Positions 18,054 to 27,074 are shown, counted from the stretch's first letter. The stretch: 64,000 bases of DNA from Sphingopyxis solisilvae (GCF_015475875.1 NZ_JADKYM010000013.1:30732-94731); one strand, 5' to 3'. Numbers and translations: made by a program. The notes: generated from the letters alone by a model not told the origin.

Positions 18054-20375
18054 TCAGATTTTTACGAACCGCAGCCGCAGCGAATTGGCGATGACGCTGA
18101 CCGACGACAGCGCCATCGCTGCGGCGGCGATGATCGGCGACAACAGCAGCCCGAAAACCGGGTAGAGCACGCCCGCCGCTACCGGAATGCCCGCGACATT
18201 ATAGGCAAAGGCGAAGAAGAGATTCTGACGGATATTGGCCATCGTCGCATGGCTGAGGTGGCGCGCCCGGACAATGCCCATGAGGTCGCCGCGCAGCAGC
18301 GTGACTCCCGCGCTTTCGATCGCGACATCGGTTCCCGAGCCCATCGCGATGCCGACGTCGGCTGCAGCCAGCGCCGGGGCGTCATTGACCCCGTCGCCCG
18401 CCATCGCGACGATCCGGCCCTGCTCGCGCAGGCGCTGGACGACCGCGCTCTTCTGGTCGGGAAGGACATCGGCCTCGACGTCGTCGATGCCGAGACGCCG
18501 CGCGATCGCCTGGGCGGTGACGCGATTGTCGCCGGTCAGCATGATGACCTTGATTCCGGCCTCGCGCAGGGCTGCGAGCGCTTGGCCTGTCGTTTCCTTG
18601 ACGGGATCAGCGATGGCGATGACGCCTGCCGCCTTACCGTTGACAGCAACATAGATCGCTGTCGCGCCCTCGGCGCGATGCCGGTCCGCTGCCTCCGCGA
18701 GCGCGCCTGGATCGGCATCATACTCTTCGAGAAAGCTCGCATTGCCGAGGAGGATTGCCTTGCCGTCGACCTCCCCGACGATGCCCTTGCCGACAGGCTG
18801 GTCGACCCCCGATGGTTCGACGAGTTCGAGCCCGCGATCTTCGGCCGCCTTGACGATTGCCGCCGCGAGCGGATGCTCGCTGCTGCGCTCGAGACTGGCC
18901 GCGATCCGGAGCAGATCCTGTTCATCAAAGCCTTCGGCTACTTCGATGGCAACCACCGACGGCTTGCCTTCGGTGAGGGTTCCGGTCTTGTCGACGACGA
19001 GCGTGTCGACTTTCTCCATCCGTTCGAGCGCCTCGGCATTCTTGATCAGCACGCCGGCCTCGGCGCCGCGTCCCACGCCGACCATGATCGACATCGGTGT
19101 TGCGAGGCCCAGCGCGCACGGGCAGGCGATGATCAGCACCGAGACGGCGGCGATCAGGCCATAGGCCATGGCCGGCGCTGGGCCGAGAAGCGACCAGGCG
19201 AGGAAAGCCACGACGGCGGCAAGGATCACGCCGGGCACGAACCAGCCTGAAACGGTATCGGCGAGGCGCTGGATCGGCGCGCGGCTGCGCTGCGCATCTG
19301 CGACCATCTGCACGATGCGGGCAAGCATCGTGTCGCGCCCGATCTTCTCGCTGCGCATGAGCAGGCCGCCGGTCTGATTGATCGTCCCGCCGATCAGCGC
19401 GGCGCCGACCGCCTTGGTGACCGGCATCGATTCTCCGGTGACCATCGACTCATCGACCGTTCCGCGCCCTTCGAGGACGATTCCGTCAACCGGGACCTTT
19501 TCGCCGGGGCGAATTCGCAGCACGTCGCCGACCTCGACGGCGTCGAGCGCGATCTCCTCGTCGCTTCCGTCGCTGCCGACGCGCCGTGCGCGCTTCGGCG
19601 TCAGGTCCAGAAGCACGCGGATCGCGCCGCTTGTCGTCTCGCGTGCTCTCAGTTCGAGCAGTTGCCCGAGCAAGACCAGCACCGTAATGACCGCCGCAGC
19701 CTCGAAATAGACCGCGACCGAGCCGTCGGCGGCGCGAAAGGCGACGGGGAAGGCGTCAGGCGTTATCGCTGCAATCATGCTGTAGCCCCACGCGACGCCC
19801 GTCCCCATCGCAATGAGCGTGAACATGTTGAAGCTCTTGTTGCGGATCGAGAGCCATGCCCGCTCGAAAAAGGGCCAGCCCGCCCACAGCACGACGGGGG
19901 TCGCGAGCAACATCTGGATCCAGTTGCTTGTCTGGCGGCCGACAAATTGGTGGAGACCCGTGACATGGCCGCCCATCTCGAGCGCCAGGACAGGAAGCGC
20001 GAAAACCAGCCCGACCCAGAAGCGGCGGCGCATATCGCGATATTCTTCGCTGGGGCCATCGGCGGCGGCCGGCATGACCGGCTCCAGCGCCATGCCGCAG
20101 ATCGGGCAGCTACCGGGGCCGGGACGCTGAATCTCCGGATGCATCGGGCAGGTCCAAATGGCACCCTCGGCTGTGTCGGCTGCGACCGGCGCGCCTTTTG
20201 CCGCATAGCGATCGGGATCGGCTTTGAATTTGGCGAGGCAGCCCGCGCTGCAGAAATAATGACGTTCGCCGCCATGGGCCTCGATATGCGGCGTGGTCGC
20301 GGGGTCGATCGACATGCCGCAGACCGGATCGGTCGCGACTTCGGCCATTTCTGCCTCACGATGATCGTGCACCAT
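18054..20375 (-). CDS. copA: Cu(I)-translocating P1B-1 ATPase with YHS and HMBD domains
   Basis: A 773-residue exporter. N-terminal YHS-like domain (DPVCGM at 16-21, FCSAGCLAKF at 41-50), then a heavy-metal binding domain (TCPMHP 75-80, CPICGM 90-95), eight hydrophobic segments, TGES (313-316), CPC (418-420), DKTGT (462-466), HP motif and GDGVNDAP. CPC plus the cytosolic domains fit Cu(I) export from the cytoplasm. ATG 20375 has GGGAGG directly upstream. A longer frame up to 20495 would run through the promoter and is rejected. A TGAGGGGC-N13-GCGTAT promoter lies about 113 bases upstream. Confidence 0.94.
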   Translation of the reverse strand: MVHDHREAEMAEVATDPVCGMSIDPATTPHIEAHGGERHYFCSAGCLAKFKADPDRYAAKGAPVAADTAEGAIWTCPMHPEIQRPGPGSCPICGMALEPVMPAAADGPSEEYRDMRRRFWVGLVFALPVLALEMGGHVTGLHQFVGRQTSNWIQMLLATPVVLWAGWPFFERAWLSIRNKSFNMFTLIAMGTGVAWGYSMIAAITPDAFPVAFRAADGSVAVYFEAAAVITVLVLLGQLLELRARETTSGAIRVLLDLTPKRARRVGSDGSDEEIALDAVEVGDVLRIRPGEKVPVDGIVLEGRGTVDESMVTGESMPVTKAVGAALIGGTINQTGGLLMRSEKIGRDTMLARIVQMVADAQRSRAPIQRLADTVSGWFVPGVILAAVVAFLAWSLLGPAPAMAYGLIAAVSVLIIACPCALGLATPMSIMVGVGRGAEAGVLIKNAEALERMEKVDTLVVDKTGTLTEGKPSVVAIEVAEGFDEQDLLRIAASLERSSEHPLAAAIVKAAEDRGLELVEPSGVDQPVGKGIVGEVDGKAILLGNASFLEEYDADPGALAEAADRHRAEGATAIYVAVNGKAAGVIAIADPVKETTGQALAALREAGIKVIMLTGDNRVTAQAIARRLGIDDVEADVLPDQKSAVVQRLREQGRIVAMAGDGVNDAPALAAADVGIAMGSGTDVAIESAGVTLLRGDLMGIVRARHLSHATMANIRQNLFFAFAYNVAGIPVAAGVLYPVFGLLLSPIIAAAAMALSSVSVIANSLRLRFVKI

Positions 20376-20487
20376 ATTGCCTCCCGTTGCCCTGTCGAGG
20401 AAGGCCAACGGGCATCCTCGATCTAAGCTGCCTGAATTCTCCCGCCGCTTCCGCATGGTCTGGCTGCAAAGGAAGCCGCTCTTGTCG

Positions 20488-20514
20488 ATACGCACGCGAC
20501 GCGGCGGCCCCTCA
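20488..20514 (-). promoter_or_regulatory. ECF-type promoter of copper ATPase gene
   Basis: Minus strand: TGAGGGGC (20514-20507), 13 bases, GCGTAT (20493-20488). One base differs from the TGAGGGGT-N13-GCGTAT consensus of the other sites. The ATPase start is about 113 bases downstream. Confidence 0.75.
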
Positions 20515-20647
20515 TTTCATCTCGACGGCCAGGTTCACGTCACCGCCCGGTGGATTTCTTTGCGGGCGTTGGCCAAAGACCGGCAGCCTGCAATTATTGG
20601 CGAACTATAGCAGCTCCCTTCCCGTTGCGAGCCATGGGAACGAGAGG

Positions 20648-21598
20648 TCAGCCTCCGTCGGCGGAAACAAAGGGCTCGAGCGTGCCGAACCACGCGACGA
20701 GCGCGAGGATCAGAAGTGCCGCCGCCGCTTCCAGCGCCAGGCTCTTGCGCATCGCTGCAAGCATCCGGTCGGGATCGGATTCGCCGCTGGCAATCGCCGC
20801 GCGAAGCTTAGGCGTCAGGCGCCAGCGGTTGGCAGCCGCCAGTGCCAGCATCGCTGCGAAAAGCCACAGCTTGGCGAAGAGCAATTGCCCATAGGGCGAA
20901 GCGAGGGACTGGCCGAGATTGTCCATGCCGACGATCATCTGGCCATTGAGTAGGCCGGTCGCGGTGATGATCAGAACGCAGATCGTGCCCACGCGCGAAA
21001 ACTGATCGAGGCTTCGCGCGGCCATTTGCGGTCCGTCTGGGCTTTCGCGGATACGTTTGGGCGCGGTCAACCAGAGGAAAGCGCCGATCGCGCCGATCCA
21101 GACCGCGGCTGCGATCATATGCAATATGTCGCTGATCCGGTGGACGGTGCCCGCAGCGCCCTCGGTCGCGCCTGCGTGGCCGGACCAGACCAATGTCGCG
21201 ACGGCGACCGAACCCGCGGCCGCGACTATGGCGGTGGCAGTGGACGGCCATCGCGTCATCCACAGGGCTGCGGCCAGCGCGACCAGCAGGGCGGCGGTCC
21301 GCACCATCCAGGCCCACCCGGCGTCGGTCTCGCGGACGAGATCCCAAAAGGGCTGCGACTCCAGCGAAAAAAGGCTCACACCCTGCATCGAGGCCGCAAG
21401 CGCTTCCATTCCCAAGCCGGAAAGCAACAGTCCTGCGACACTGAGCCATCGCTGGGTGCGCCAGATCGCGGCCATCGGCTGCGGCGCATGGCGTTCGCTT
21501 CGGGTCAGCGCGTATAGCGGGAACACAGCGAGGCCGGCGATGAGCATCAGGTCCGCATAGAGCGCGAACCTGATGCCGATCAGGACGATGTCGCCCAC
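20648..21598 (-). CDS. copD: Copper resistance protein CopD
   Basis: A 316-residue inner-membrane protein with about eight hydrophobic segments and the CopD/YcnJ family pattern. Conserved His lies in helices (SGHAGATEGAAGTVHRISDILHM, a stretch with three His), followed by the C-terminal GTLEPF end. CopD works with periplasmic CopC, probably moving copper across the inner membrane. The gene starts 5 bases after copC and shares its ECF-type promoter. Confidence 0.88.
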   Translation of the reverse strand: MGDIVLIGIRFALYADLMLIAGLAVFPLYALTRSERHAPQPMAAIWRTQRWLSVAGLLLSGLGMEALAASMQGVSLFSLESQPFWDLVRETDAGWAWMVRTAALLVALAAALWMTRWPSTATAIVAAAGSVAVATLVWSGHAGATEGAAGTVHRISDILHMIAAAVWIGAIGAFLWLTAPKRIRESPDGPQMAARSLDQFSRVGTICVLIITATGLLNGQMIVGMDNLGQSLASPYGQLLFAKLWLFAAMLALAAANRWRLTPKLRAAIASGESDPDRMLAAMRKSLALEAAAALLILALVAWFGTLEPFVSADGG

Positions 21599-21602
21599 CG
21601 TC

Positions 21603-21986
21603 CTACTTCACGGTAAAGCTGAACTCGCTGCCCATGCGGTGCGTGTCGGCACCCGCCGCCGACCATTTCACCTTATAGGTCCCCGGGGTTAGCGGGCGTT
21701 TGACCATGAGCATCATCGACTTGCCGTCCTTGCCCATCATCGACGAGTAAGGAATCTTCATCGGAGCGTGATTGGCCATGCCCGGCATTCCCGTCATGAC
21801 GAGTTCGGTCTTGACCGTCGAGGCAATGACCTTTTCGTTGAATTTCAGGTCGATCTTGATCACCTTCGAAACGGTCGAATTGGCAGCGGGCGTCGAGCCG
21901 ACGAGCTTGGTGTGCGCGCCGGCCGCGACCGGTGCGAGAAGCAGCGCGAAAGCTGCTGCGGTTGAGGGGAGAATGGACTTGAACAT
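21603..21986 (-). CDS. copC: Periplasmic copper-binding protein CopC
   Basis: 127 residues. The signal peptide ends in AAGAH, so the mature protein begins with the N-terminal His that completes the Cu(II) site of CopC. The core is a single beta-sandwich with GSTPAANSTV, IKIDLKFNEKV and a Met-rich stretch (MTGMPGMANHAPM, MMGKDGKSMMLM) that could hold Cu(I). It ends with DTHRMGSEFSFTVK, which supplies the late His. ATG 21986 has GGAGG 7 bases upstream. An ECF-type promoter at 22018-22044 precedes it. Confidence 0.92.
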   Translation of the reverse strand: MFKSILPSTAAAFALLLAPVAAGAHTKLVGSTPAANSTVSKVIKIDLKFNEKVIASTVKTELVMTGMPGMANHAPMKIPYSSMMGKDGKSMMLMVKRPLTPGTYKVKWSAAGADTHRMGSEFSFTVK

Positions 21987-22017
21987 AAAGACCTCCATTT
22001 GCGTGTCTGTCCTGCTA

Positions 22018-22044
22018 ATACGCAATGGGCTGGCCTAACCCTCA
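22018..22044 (-). promoter_or_regulatory. ECF-type promoter of copCD
   Basis: Minus strand: TGAGGGTT (22044-22037), 13 bases, GCGTAT (22023-22018). It differs in one of fourteen consensus bases. The predicted leader to the copC ATG is about 25 bases. It lies back-to-back with the cnrY-like promoter. Confidence 0.75.
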
Positions 22045-22070
22045 TGCGATCCAGATGAATATCGTTGAGG

Positions 22071-22097
22071 TGAGGGGTAGTCGTCGTTCGCGCGTAT
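22071..22097 (+). promoter_or_regulatory. ECF-type promoter of the cnrYXH-like operon
   Basis: TGAGGGGT (22071-22078), 13 bases, GCGTAT (22092-22097): a full consensus match. It stands about 34 bases before the anti-sigma start, so the sigma factor should control its own operon. Confidence 0.8.
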
Positions 22098-22130
22098 GAA
22101 CAATGTAGCAAGTTTTGGCGAGTTGGGTCG

Positions 22131-22397
22131 ATGGACGAAGAGCTGCACATTTTGAACCGGATCGGCCTGCCTGCCGGGCTGGACGCGCTTGACGATCGCG
22201 TCATGGGCGCTCTGACGGTTCGCCGGCGAGAAGCGATGGCGACGCGCCGTCTCATGGCGCTTGCTGCCTTTGTATCGCTCGGGGGCGGGATCGTTGCCGG
22301 AAGCGCGATTTCAGAACCCGCCGTCGCGGCAAGTCCGCTAAGCCCGTTCGGGCCTGCAAGCGCGCTCGCGCCCTCGACCCTGCTGGAGTCGCAATAG
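22131..22397 (+). CDS. CnrY-like membrane anti-sigma factor
   Basis: An 88-residue protein: about 40 cytoplasmic residues (DEELHILNRIGLPAGLDALD, then basic VRRREAMATRR), one hydrophobic segment (about 41-62) and a short periplasmic tail rich in Ala/Pro/Ser. Length and layout equal CnrY, the small anti-sigma that holds CnrH through its N-terminus. It lies two bases before the cnrX-like gene and heads the operon. Identification rests mainly on size, topology and context, since CnrY sequences diverge strongly. No good ribosome site is visible. Confidence 0.7.
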   Translation: MDEELHILNRIGLPAGLDALDDRVMGALTVRRREAMATRRLMALAAFVSLGGGIVAGSAISEPAVAASPLSPFGPASALAPSTLLESQ

Positions 22398-22399
22398 CA

Positions 22400-22837
22400 A
22401 TGTCTTCGCGCCGACTGCTTCTCGTGGGCCTCATCGCCTTCGCCGCAGCCATTGCCGGCGTATTCGTCGGCCGGCTGGTGAGCGATGCCCCCCAGGCAAA
22501 TGAAACCGAGCTTCATTCGCTCCTCCACGACCAGCTCGATCTGACCCCGGCGCAGGATGCGAAAATCGACCGGATCGAGGCTGACTTCACCCGCCGCCGC
22601 CGCGCGCTGGAACTCGAGATGCGGGCTTCAAATGTTCGGCTCGCGGAGGCGATCAAGGCCGAGCAGGGCTATGGCCCCCGGGTGACCGAGGCTATCGATC
22701 ATACGCATGACGTCATGGGGACGCTGCAGAAGGAAACGCTCGTCCATCTTTTCGCCATGCGAGCGGTCCTCGATCGCGACCAGGCGAAAATGTTCGACGA
22801 AAGCGTGGTCAAGGCGCTGACCGCCGATGCGCGGTGA
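22400..22837 (+). CDS. CnrX-like periplasmic metal sensor
   Basis: A 145-residue protein with an N-terminal membrane anchor (about 5-24) and an all-helical periplasmic domain of the Metal_resist family. H39, H43, E60, H116 and M120 reproduce the metal ligands of Cupriavidus CnrX (H42, H46, E63, H119, M123), each with exactly the same spacing. It should bind a divalent ion outside the membrane and release the sigma factor from the CnrY-like partner. The stop overlaps the sigma start by four bases. The metal is uncertain: CnrX answers Ni/Co, but this operon sits among copper genes. Confidence 0.88.
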   Translation: MSSRRLLLVGLIAFAAAIAGVFVGRLVSDAPQANETELHSLLHDQLDLTPAQDAKIDRIEADFTRRRRALELEMRASNVRLAEAIKAEQGYGPRVTEAIDHTHDVMGTLQKETLVHLFAMRAVLDRDQAKMFDESVVKALTADAR

Positions 22838-23418
22838 ACCCTGGCCTTTCGCAAGCTAGCGACCAGGATCTGGCAGCCTATGCCCGCGCCGGGCGCGACG
22901 ATGCCTATCGTGAATTGCTGAGCCGGTACAAGGCGCCGGTCTATCGACTGATCGTCAAGCATATCGGCGATCCCGACGAGGCCCTCGATCTGACACAGGA
23001 AACCTTCCTCGCCGGCTTTTCCGCGCTGAGCCGCTATGATGGCGACCGTCCCTTCCGTATCTGGATTGCCCGCATTGCGATCAACAAGTGCCGCGATTGG
23101 GCGCGCCGGCGCAAGGTGCGCGCCTTCTTTTCGCGCGCCCTGCCCCTCGAGAGCGCGCATCATGTCGCCAGCGACATGCCCTCGCCCGACATGGAGGCGA
23201 GCGACCGGCTGGAGCTCGCCCGCGTTCGCGGCGCGATCGCGCAGTTGCCGCAAAATTTGCGGGAGGTCCTGCTCTTGCGCGGCATGGATGATGTGAGCCA
23301 GGCCGAAGCGGCAGCCATGCTCAATGTGAGCGAGAAAACCGTCGAAACCCGTCTCTATCGCGCCCGGATGCGGTTGAGAGGCCTGCTGGCCGAATCGAGT
23401 AACCAGGTTCCGGAGTGA
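22834..23418 (+). CDS. ECF RNA polymerase sigma factor, CnrH-like
   Basis: A 194-residue sigma-70 family ECF factor. Region 2 at about 20-90 (ALDLTQETFLAGFSALSRYDGDRPFRIWIARIAINKCRDW), region 4 at about 125-180 (LPQNLREVLLLRGMDDVSQAEAAAML, then KTVETRLYRARMRL). No region 1.1 or 3. It is coupled to the CnrX-like sensor gene. Expected to read the TGAGGGGT-N13-GCGTAT promoters before copA (ATPase), copCD, its own operon, the CopA/CopB oxidase operon and the TonB receptor. Confidence 0.92.
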   Translation: MNPGLSQASDQDLAAYARAGRDDAYRELLSRYKAPVYRLIVKHIGDPDEALDLTQETFLAGFSALSRYDGDRPFRIWIARIAINKCRDWARRRKVRAFFSRALPLESAHHVASDMPSPDMEASDRLELARVRGAIAQLPQNLREVLLLRGMDDVSQAEAAAMLNVSEKTVETRLYRARMRLRGLLAESSNQVPE

Positions 23419-23469
23419 CCTCGTGCCTTGCCGTCTCGAACGGCGCTCGGTCTATTCAGGCATTTTGGG

Positions 23470-23496
23470 TGAGGGGTGACCGCCGCGGATGCGTAT
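23470..23496 (+). promoter_or_regulatory. ECF-type promoter of copper oxidase operon
   Basis: TGAGGGGT (23470-23477), 13 bases, GCGTAT (23491-23496): full consensus match, 37 bases before the oxidase ATG and 52 bases after the sigma gene. Confidence 0.8.
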
Positions 23497-23532
23497 GGCT
23501 TTAGGAACAATCAGTAACGGTCGGGATGAATA

Positions 23533-25383
23533 ATGCAGATAGACAGGCGTCGATTTGTAAACGGGGCATTGGGCGGCGGAGCGGCGGCCGCGATGGCTGC
23601 ATGGTTCCCCGCTTGGGCCCAGTCGGGATCGACCGGGATCACCGCGCCCGTTCCAACCGTTTCGGGCAACGACATCACATTGCGTATCGCACGGCAGACG
23701 ATGCGAATCGACGGCAAGCTGAGCCGCGCCATCGGCATCAACGGCACGGTCCCGGCGCCGCTGGTGCGTCTCAAGGAAGGACAGACGGCGAAGCTCACCG
23801 TCGTCAACGACCTCGACGAGGATAGCTCCATCCACTGGCATGGCCTGATCCTGCCGTTCCAGATGGACGGCGTACCCGGCGTCAGCTTTCCCGGCATCAA
23901 GCCGCGCTCGACCTTCACCTATGAATTTCCCGTCGTTCAGTCGGGCACCTATTGGTATCACAGCCATTCGGGGCTTCAGGAACAACTCGGTCATTATGGG
24001 CCGATTGTCATCGACCCCGCCGGCACCGATCCGATCGGTTATGATCGCGAGCATGTCGTGGTCCTGTCCGACCATAGCCAGATCTCGCCCGAAGCGATCT
24101 TCCGCAAGCTCAAGGTCAATCCCGGCCATTTCAACATGCAGCGCCAGACGTTGTCCGGCCTCCTGGCCGGCAAGGATCAGTCGCTTGCGGAACGCATCGA
24201 CTGGGGCAAGATGCGGATGGACCCGACCGACGTCGCCGACGTCAACGGCTCTACCTACACCTTCCTCGTCAATGGGCACGGCCCGCGCGACAACTGGACC
24301 GCGCTGTTCAACCCGGGCGAGCGCGTGCGCCTCCGGATCATCAACGCCTCTGCGATGACGATCTTCAATGTCCGTATTCCGGGCCTCAGGATGACTGTGG
24401 TGCAGGCCGACGGGCTCAATGTCGTGCCCACCGAGATCGACGAGTTCCAGATCGCCGTCGCGGAAACCTACGATGTGATCGTGACCCCCGTCGAAGACCG
24501 CGCGTACACGCTCGTCGCCGAAGCCAACGACCGGTCGGGGATGGGCCGCGCGACGCTCGCGCCGCGGGTCGGCATGATCGCCGAGGTTCCACCGCTGCGC
24601 GAACGACCGCTCGCGACGATGAAGGACATGGGCATGGGCAACATGGACATGTCGGGCGGCTCGATGGCGGGGATGGATCATTCGGGCGGCAGCGATATGG
24701 GCGCGATGCCCATGCCCGCGGGCGACCCTTCCTGTGCGCCCGAACATGCCAAGATGGGTCATTGCACGCCGGCGGGCGACAGTGGCGCAATGGCGGGCAT
24801 GGATCATGGCTCGGGTGGCGGCATGCAGCACAGCATGCGCGACTTCAGTGTCGCGCCCCAGGTCAAGCGCGATCCCAGTGTCCAGACGATCTCGCCGATG
24901 CCGGTCGATCGCATGGGCGAACCGGGGCAGGGGCTTGAGGATGTCGGACACAAGGTGCTGACCTATCACGATCTCGTCGCGCTCGAGCGTAACCCCGATG
25001 TGCGCGCCGCCTCGCGCTCGCTGGACATCCACCTCACAGGTAACATGGAACGCTTCATGTGGTCGTTCGATGGCGTGAAGATGTCCGACTACCATGAGCC
25101 CATCCCGTTCATCGAGGGCGAGCGGGTTCGGATCAACCTGATCAACGATTCGATGATGAGCCACCCGATCCATCTGCACGGCCATTTTTTCGAGCTGGTC
25201 ACGGGGAAGGGCGATCGGTCGCCGCGTAAGCATACGGTACTGGTCCAGCCCGGCGGCACCGCGAGCTTCGATTTCACCGCCGACGCGCTCGGCGACTGGG
25301 CGTTCCACTGCCACCTCCTCTACCATATGCACGCCGGGATGATGCGCGTCGTCAGTGTCCGCCCGAAGGGAGACGGCGAATGA
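23533..25383 (+). CDS. Periplasmic multicopper oxidase CopA/PcoA
   Basis: A 616-residue oxidase exported by Tat (DRRRFVNGA then a hydrophobic stretch). Three cupredoxin domains with the four copper motifs HWHG, HSHSG, HPIHLHGHFFEL and HCHLLYHMHAGM. Between domains lies a long Met/His-rich insert (about 358-435, many MDHSGG and MGMGN units) as in PcoA/CopA, likely for Cu(I) binding. It oxidises Cu(I) and sequesters copper in the periplasm. Its stop overlaps the copB start (ATGA). The name copA is also used for the ATPase, so no symbol is given. Confidence 0.93.
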   Translation: MQIDRRRFVNGALGGGAAAAMAAWFPAWAQSGSTGITAPVPTVSGNDITLRIARQTMRIDGKLSRAIGINGTVPAPLVRLKEGQTAKLTVVNDLDEDSSIHWHGLILPFQMDGVPGVSFPGIKPRSTFTYEFPVVQSGTYWYHSHSGLQEQLGHYGPIVIDPAGTDPIGYDREHVVVLSDHSQISPEAIFRKLKVNPGHFNMQRQTLSGLLAGKDQSLAERIDWGKMRMDPTDVADVNGSTYTFLVNGHGPRDNWTALFNPGERVRLRIINASAMTIFNVRIPGLRMTVVQADGLNVVPTEIDEFQIAVAETYDVIVTPVEDRAYTLVAEANDRSGMGRATLAPRVGMIAEVPPLRERPLATMKDMGMGNMDMSGGSMAGMDHSGGSDMGAMPMPAGDPSCAPEHAKMGHCTPAGDSGAMAGMDHGSGGGMQHSMRDFSVAPQVKRDPSVQTISPMPVDRMGEPGQGLEDVGHKVLTYHDLVALERNPDVRAASRSLDIHLTGNMERFMWSFDGVKMSDYHEPIPFIEGERVRINLINDSMMSHPIHLHGHFFELVTGKGDRSPRKHTVLVQPGGTASFDFTADALGDWAFHCHLLYHMHAGMMRVVSVRPKGDGE

Positions 25384-26591
25384 CCCGGATCGCGCTCCTC
25401 CTTGCTGGCATCGCGCCGCTGGCCTTTGCTGTCCCGGCAGCGGCCCAATCGATGGATCATTCGATGCACGGCGCGGCGCCCGCCCCGACTCCCGCTCCTT
25501 CGCCAACGCCGGCGCCGGCGCCGACGGTGCCGCCTGCAACCGATACGGCCGCAGACGGGTCAATGGAGCAGATGGACCATGGCGATATGCAGGGCATGGA
25601 TAGCGAGCCCGCGGCCTCGACCTGCGCGCCCGAACATGCCGCGATGGGCCATTGTACGCCCGAGGCGGAGGCTTCGGGCAAGGACGCCTCGGATATGGGG
25701 GCGATGGATCATGGCACAGCGTCGCCATCGGATCCCGACTGTCCTCCGGAACATGCCAAAATGGGCCATTGCACGCCGAAGGTTGCGGCCCCGATGGCGG
25801 GAATGGAAGGCATGGCGGCGGCGAGCAGCGCCAGCGGCACCGACCTGCCGCCAGGCGACGGGGTCGCGCCTGCGCCGCCTGCAGACTGGTATGCCGATCG
25901 CATTTATCCCAAGGGCGAGATGGAGCATTCGCGTCACGAGATGATGAAGGAAAATGGGGCGCAGACCATCGCCTTCATCAGCTTCAATCTCGCCGAATAT
26001 CAGGCGCGCAAAGGCCGCGATGGTTTCCGCTGGGACGGCGAGGCCTGGTACGGCGGCGACATCAACCGGCTCACCGTCAAAAGCGAGGGCGAAGGCGTGT
26101 TCGGCGAGGGTATCGAGAGCAGCGAAGTGCAGGCGCTCTACAGCCGGGCGATCGGGCCCTATTTCAACGCGCAGGCCGGGATCCGGCAGGACTTCGGACC
26201 GGGCCCCGACCGAACCTATGCGACCATTGGCTTCGAGGGACTCGCGCCCTATTGGTTCGAAGTCGAGGGCGCACTCTTCCTTTCGAACAAGGGCGACTTG
26301 CTCGCCCGGCTCGAAGGTTATTACGACCAGCGCCTCACCCAGAAGCTGATCCTCCAGCCGATGGCCGAATTCAATCTCGCGGCGCGGGACGTGCCCGAGA
26401 GCGGCGTTGGGTCGGGCCTATCGAATATGGAACTCGGGCTCCGCCTGCGCTACGAGATCGTGAAAGAGTTCGCCCCCTATCTCGGCGTCGAATGGGCGCG
26501 CAAATTCGGCGACACCGCGCGCTTTGCGCGGGCGGCGGGCGAGGATGCCAATGGTGTCAGCTTCGTGATGGGGGTGAGGGCCTGGTTCTAG
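25380..26591 (+). CDS. copB: Outer-membrane copper resistance protein CopB/PcoB
   Basis: 403 residues. Signal peptide (to about residue 22), then a low-complexity Pro/Ala and Met/His/Cys region (about 23-165). That region contains four close repeats of the pattern CAPEHAxMGHCTP, also seen in the oxidase insert. The remaining 235 residues form the CopB beta-barrel (DWYADRIYPKGEMEHSRHEMM to the C-terminal GVRAWF, an aromatic outer-membrane end). It binds or exports copper at the outer membrane. Coupled to the oxidase gene by a four-base overlap. Confidence 0.92.
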   Translation: MTRIALLLAGIAPLAFAVPAAAQSMDHSMHGAAPAPTPAPSPTPAPAPTVPPATDTAADGSMEQMDHGDMQGMDSEPAASTCAPEHAAMGHCTPEAEASGKDASDMGAMDHGTASPSDPDCPPEHAKMGHCTPKVAAPMAGMEGMAAASSASGTDLPPGDGVAPAPPADWYADRIYPKGEMEHSRHEMMKENGAQTIAFISFNLAEYQARKGRDGFRWDGEAWYGGDINRLTVKSEGEGVFGEGIESSEVQALYSRAIGPYFNAQAGIRQDFGPGPDRTYATIGFEGLAPYWFEVEGALFLSNKGDLLARLEGYYDQRLTQKLILQPMAEFNLAARDVPESGVGSGLSNMELGLRLRYEIVKEFAPYLGVEWARKFGDTARFARAAGEDANGVSFVMGVRAWF

Positions 26592-26629
26592 AAGTTTTGC
26601 GGGGTGGCAGGACGTCGAGGAGAAATGCC

Positions 26630-27073
26630 ATGAAACCAGCCTATCGCAGCCTGGCGCTGCAGACGATCGTCAGCGGCATCATCATGTATATGGTGATGTT
26701 CGTCATGATCGACCGCCTCTCGAGCTTCTACAACAATCTCAACATGCTCTACATGACGCTGATGATGGTCGCGCCGATGGTCGTGCTGATGATCGTCGCA
26801 ATGCCGGGCATGTTTCCGTCGAAACGTCTGAACACCGTCTTGTTGCTCGGATCAGTCGTCGCCTTCTTGGGGAGCTTCGCTCTTATCCGGACGCAGACGA
26901 CGATCGGCGACACCGCTTTCTTGCGGTCGATGATCCCGCATCATTCGGGCGCCATTCTCATGTGCGAACAGGCTTCGCTCAAGGATGCTGAAATACGCCG
27001 GCTCTGCAGCGACATCATCGCGGGGCAGGCGGCCGAAATCGAACAGATGAAGTCGATTCTCGCGAGGAAATGA
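26630..27073 (+). CDS. DUF305-like membrane protein
   Basis: 147 residues with three N-terminal hydrophobic segments (MVMFVMIDRL, MLYMTLMMVAPMVVLMIVAMPG and VLLLGSVVAFLGSFALI). A short DUF305-type helical end follows with SMIPHHSGAILMCEQA and QAAEIEQMKSIL. DUF305 domains are ferritin-like and common in copper operons. The HH and Met residues may bind Cu. ATG 26630 is preceded by GAGGAGA, while upstream in-frame sequence is copB out of frame. Fourth position in the transcript from 23470. Confidence 0.8.
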   Translation: MKPAYRSLALQTIVSGIIMYMVMFVMIDRLSSFYNNLNMLYMTLMMVAPMVVLMIVAMPGMFPSKRLNTVLLLGSVVAFLGSFALIRTQTTIGDTAFLRSMIPHHSGAILMCEQASLKDAEIRRLCSDIIAGQAAEIEQMKSILARK

Positions 27074-27074
27074 C

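Noticed and set aside
20376..20495. Longer copper ATPase starting upstream of 20375
   Set aside because: Would cross the promoter and has no ribosome site. GGGAGG before ATG 20375 decides the start.
23452..25728. Long minus-strand frame opposite the copper oxidase
   Set aside because: Shadow of the oxidase gene. The translation is His/Arg/Asp-rich without any family pattern.
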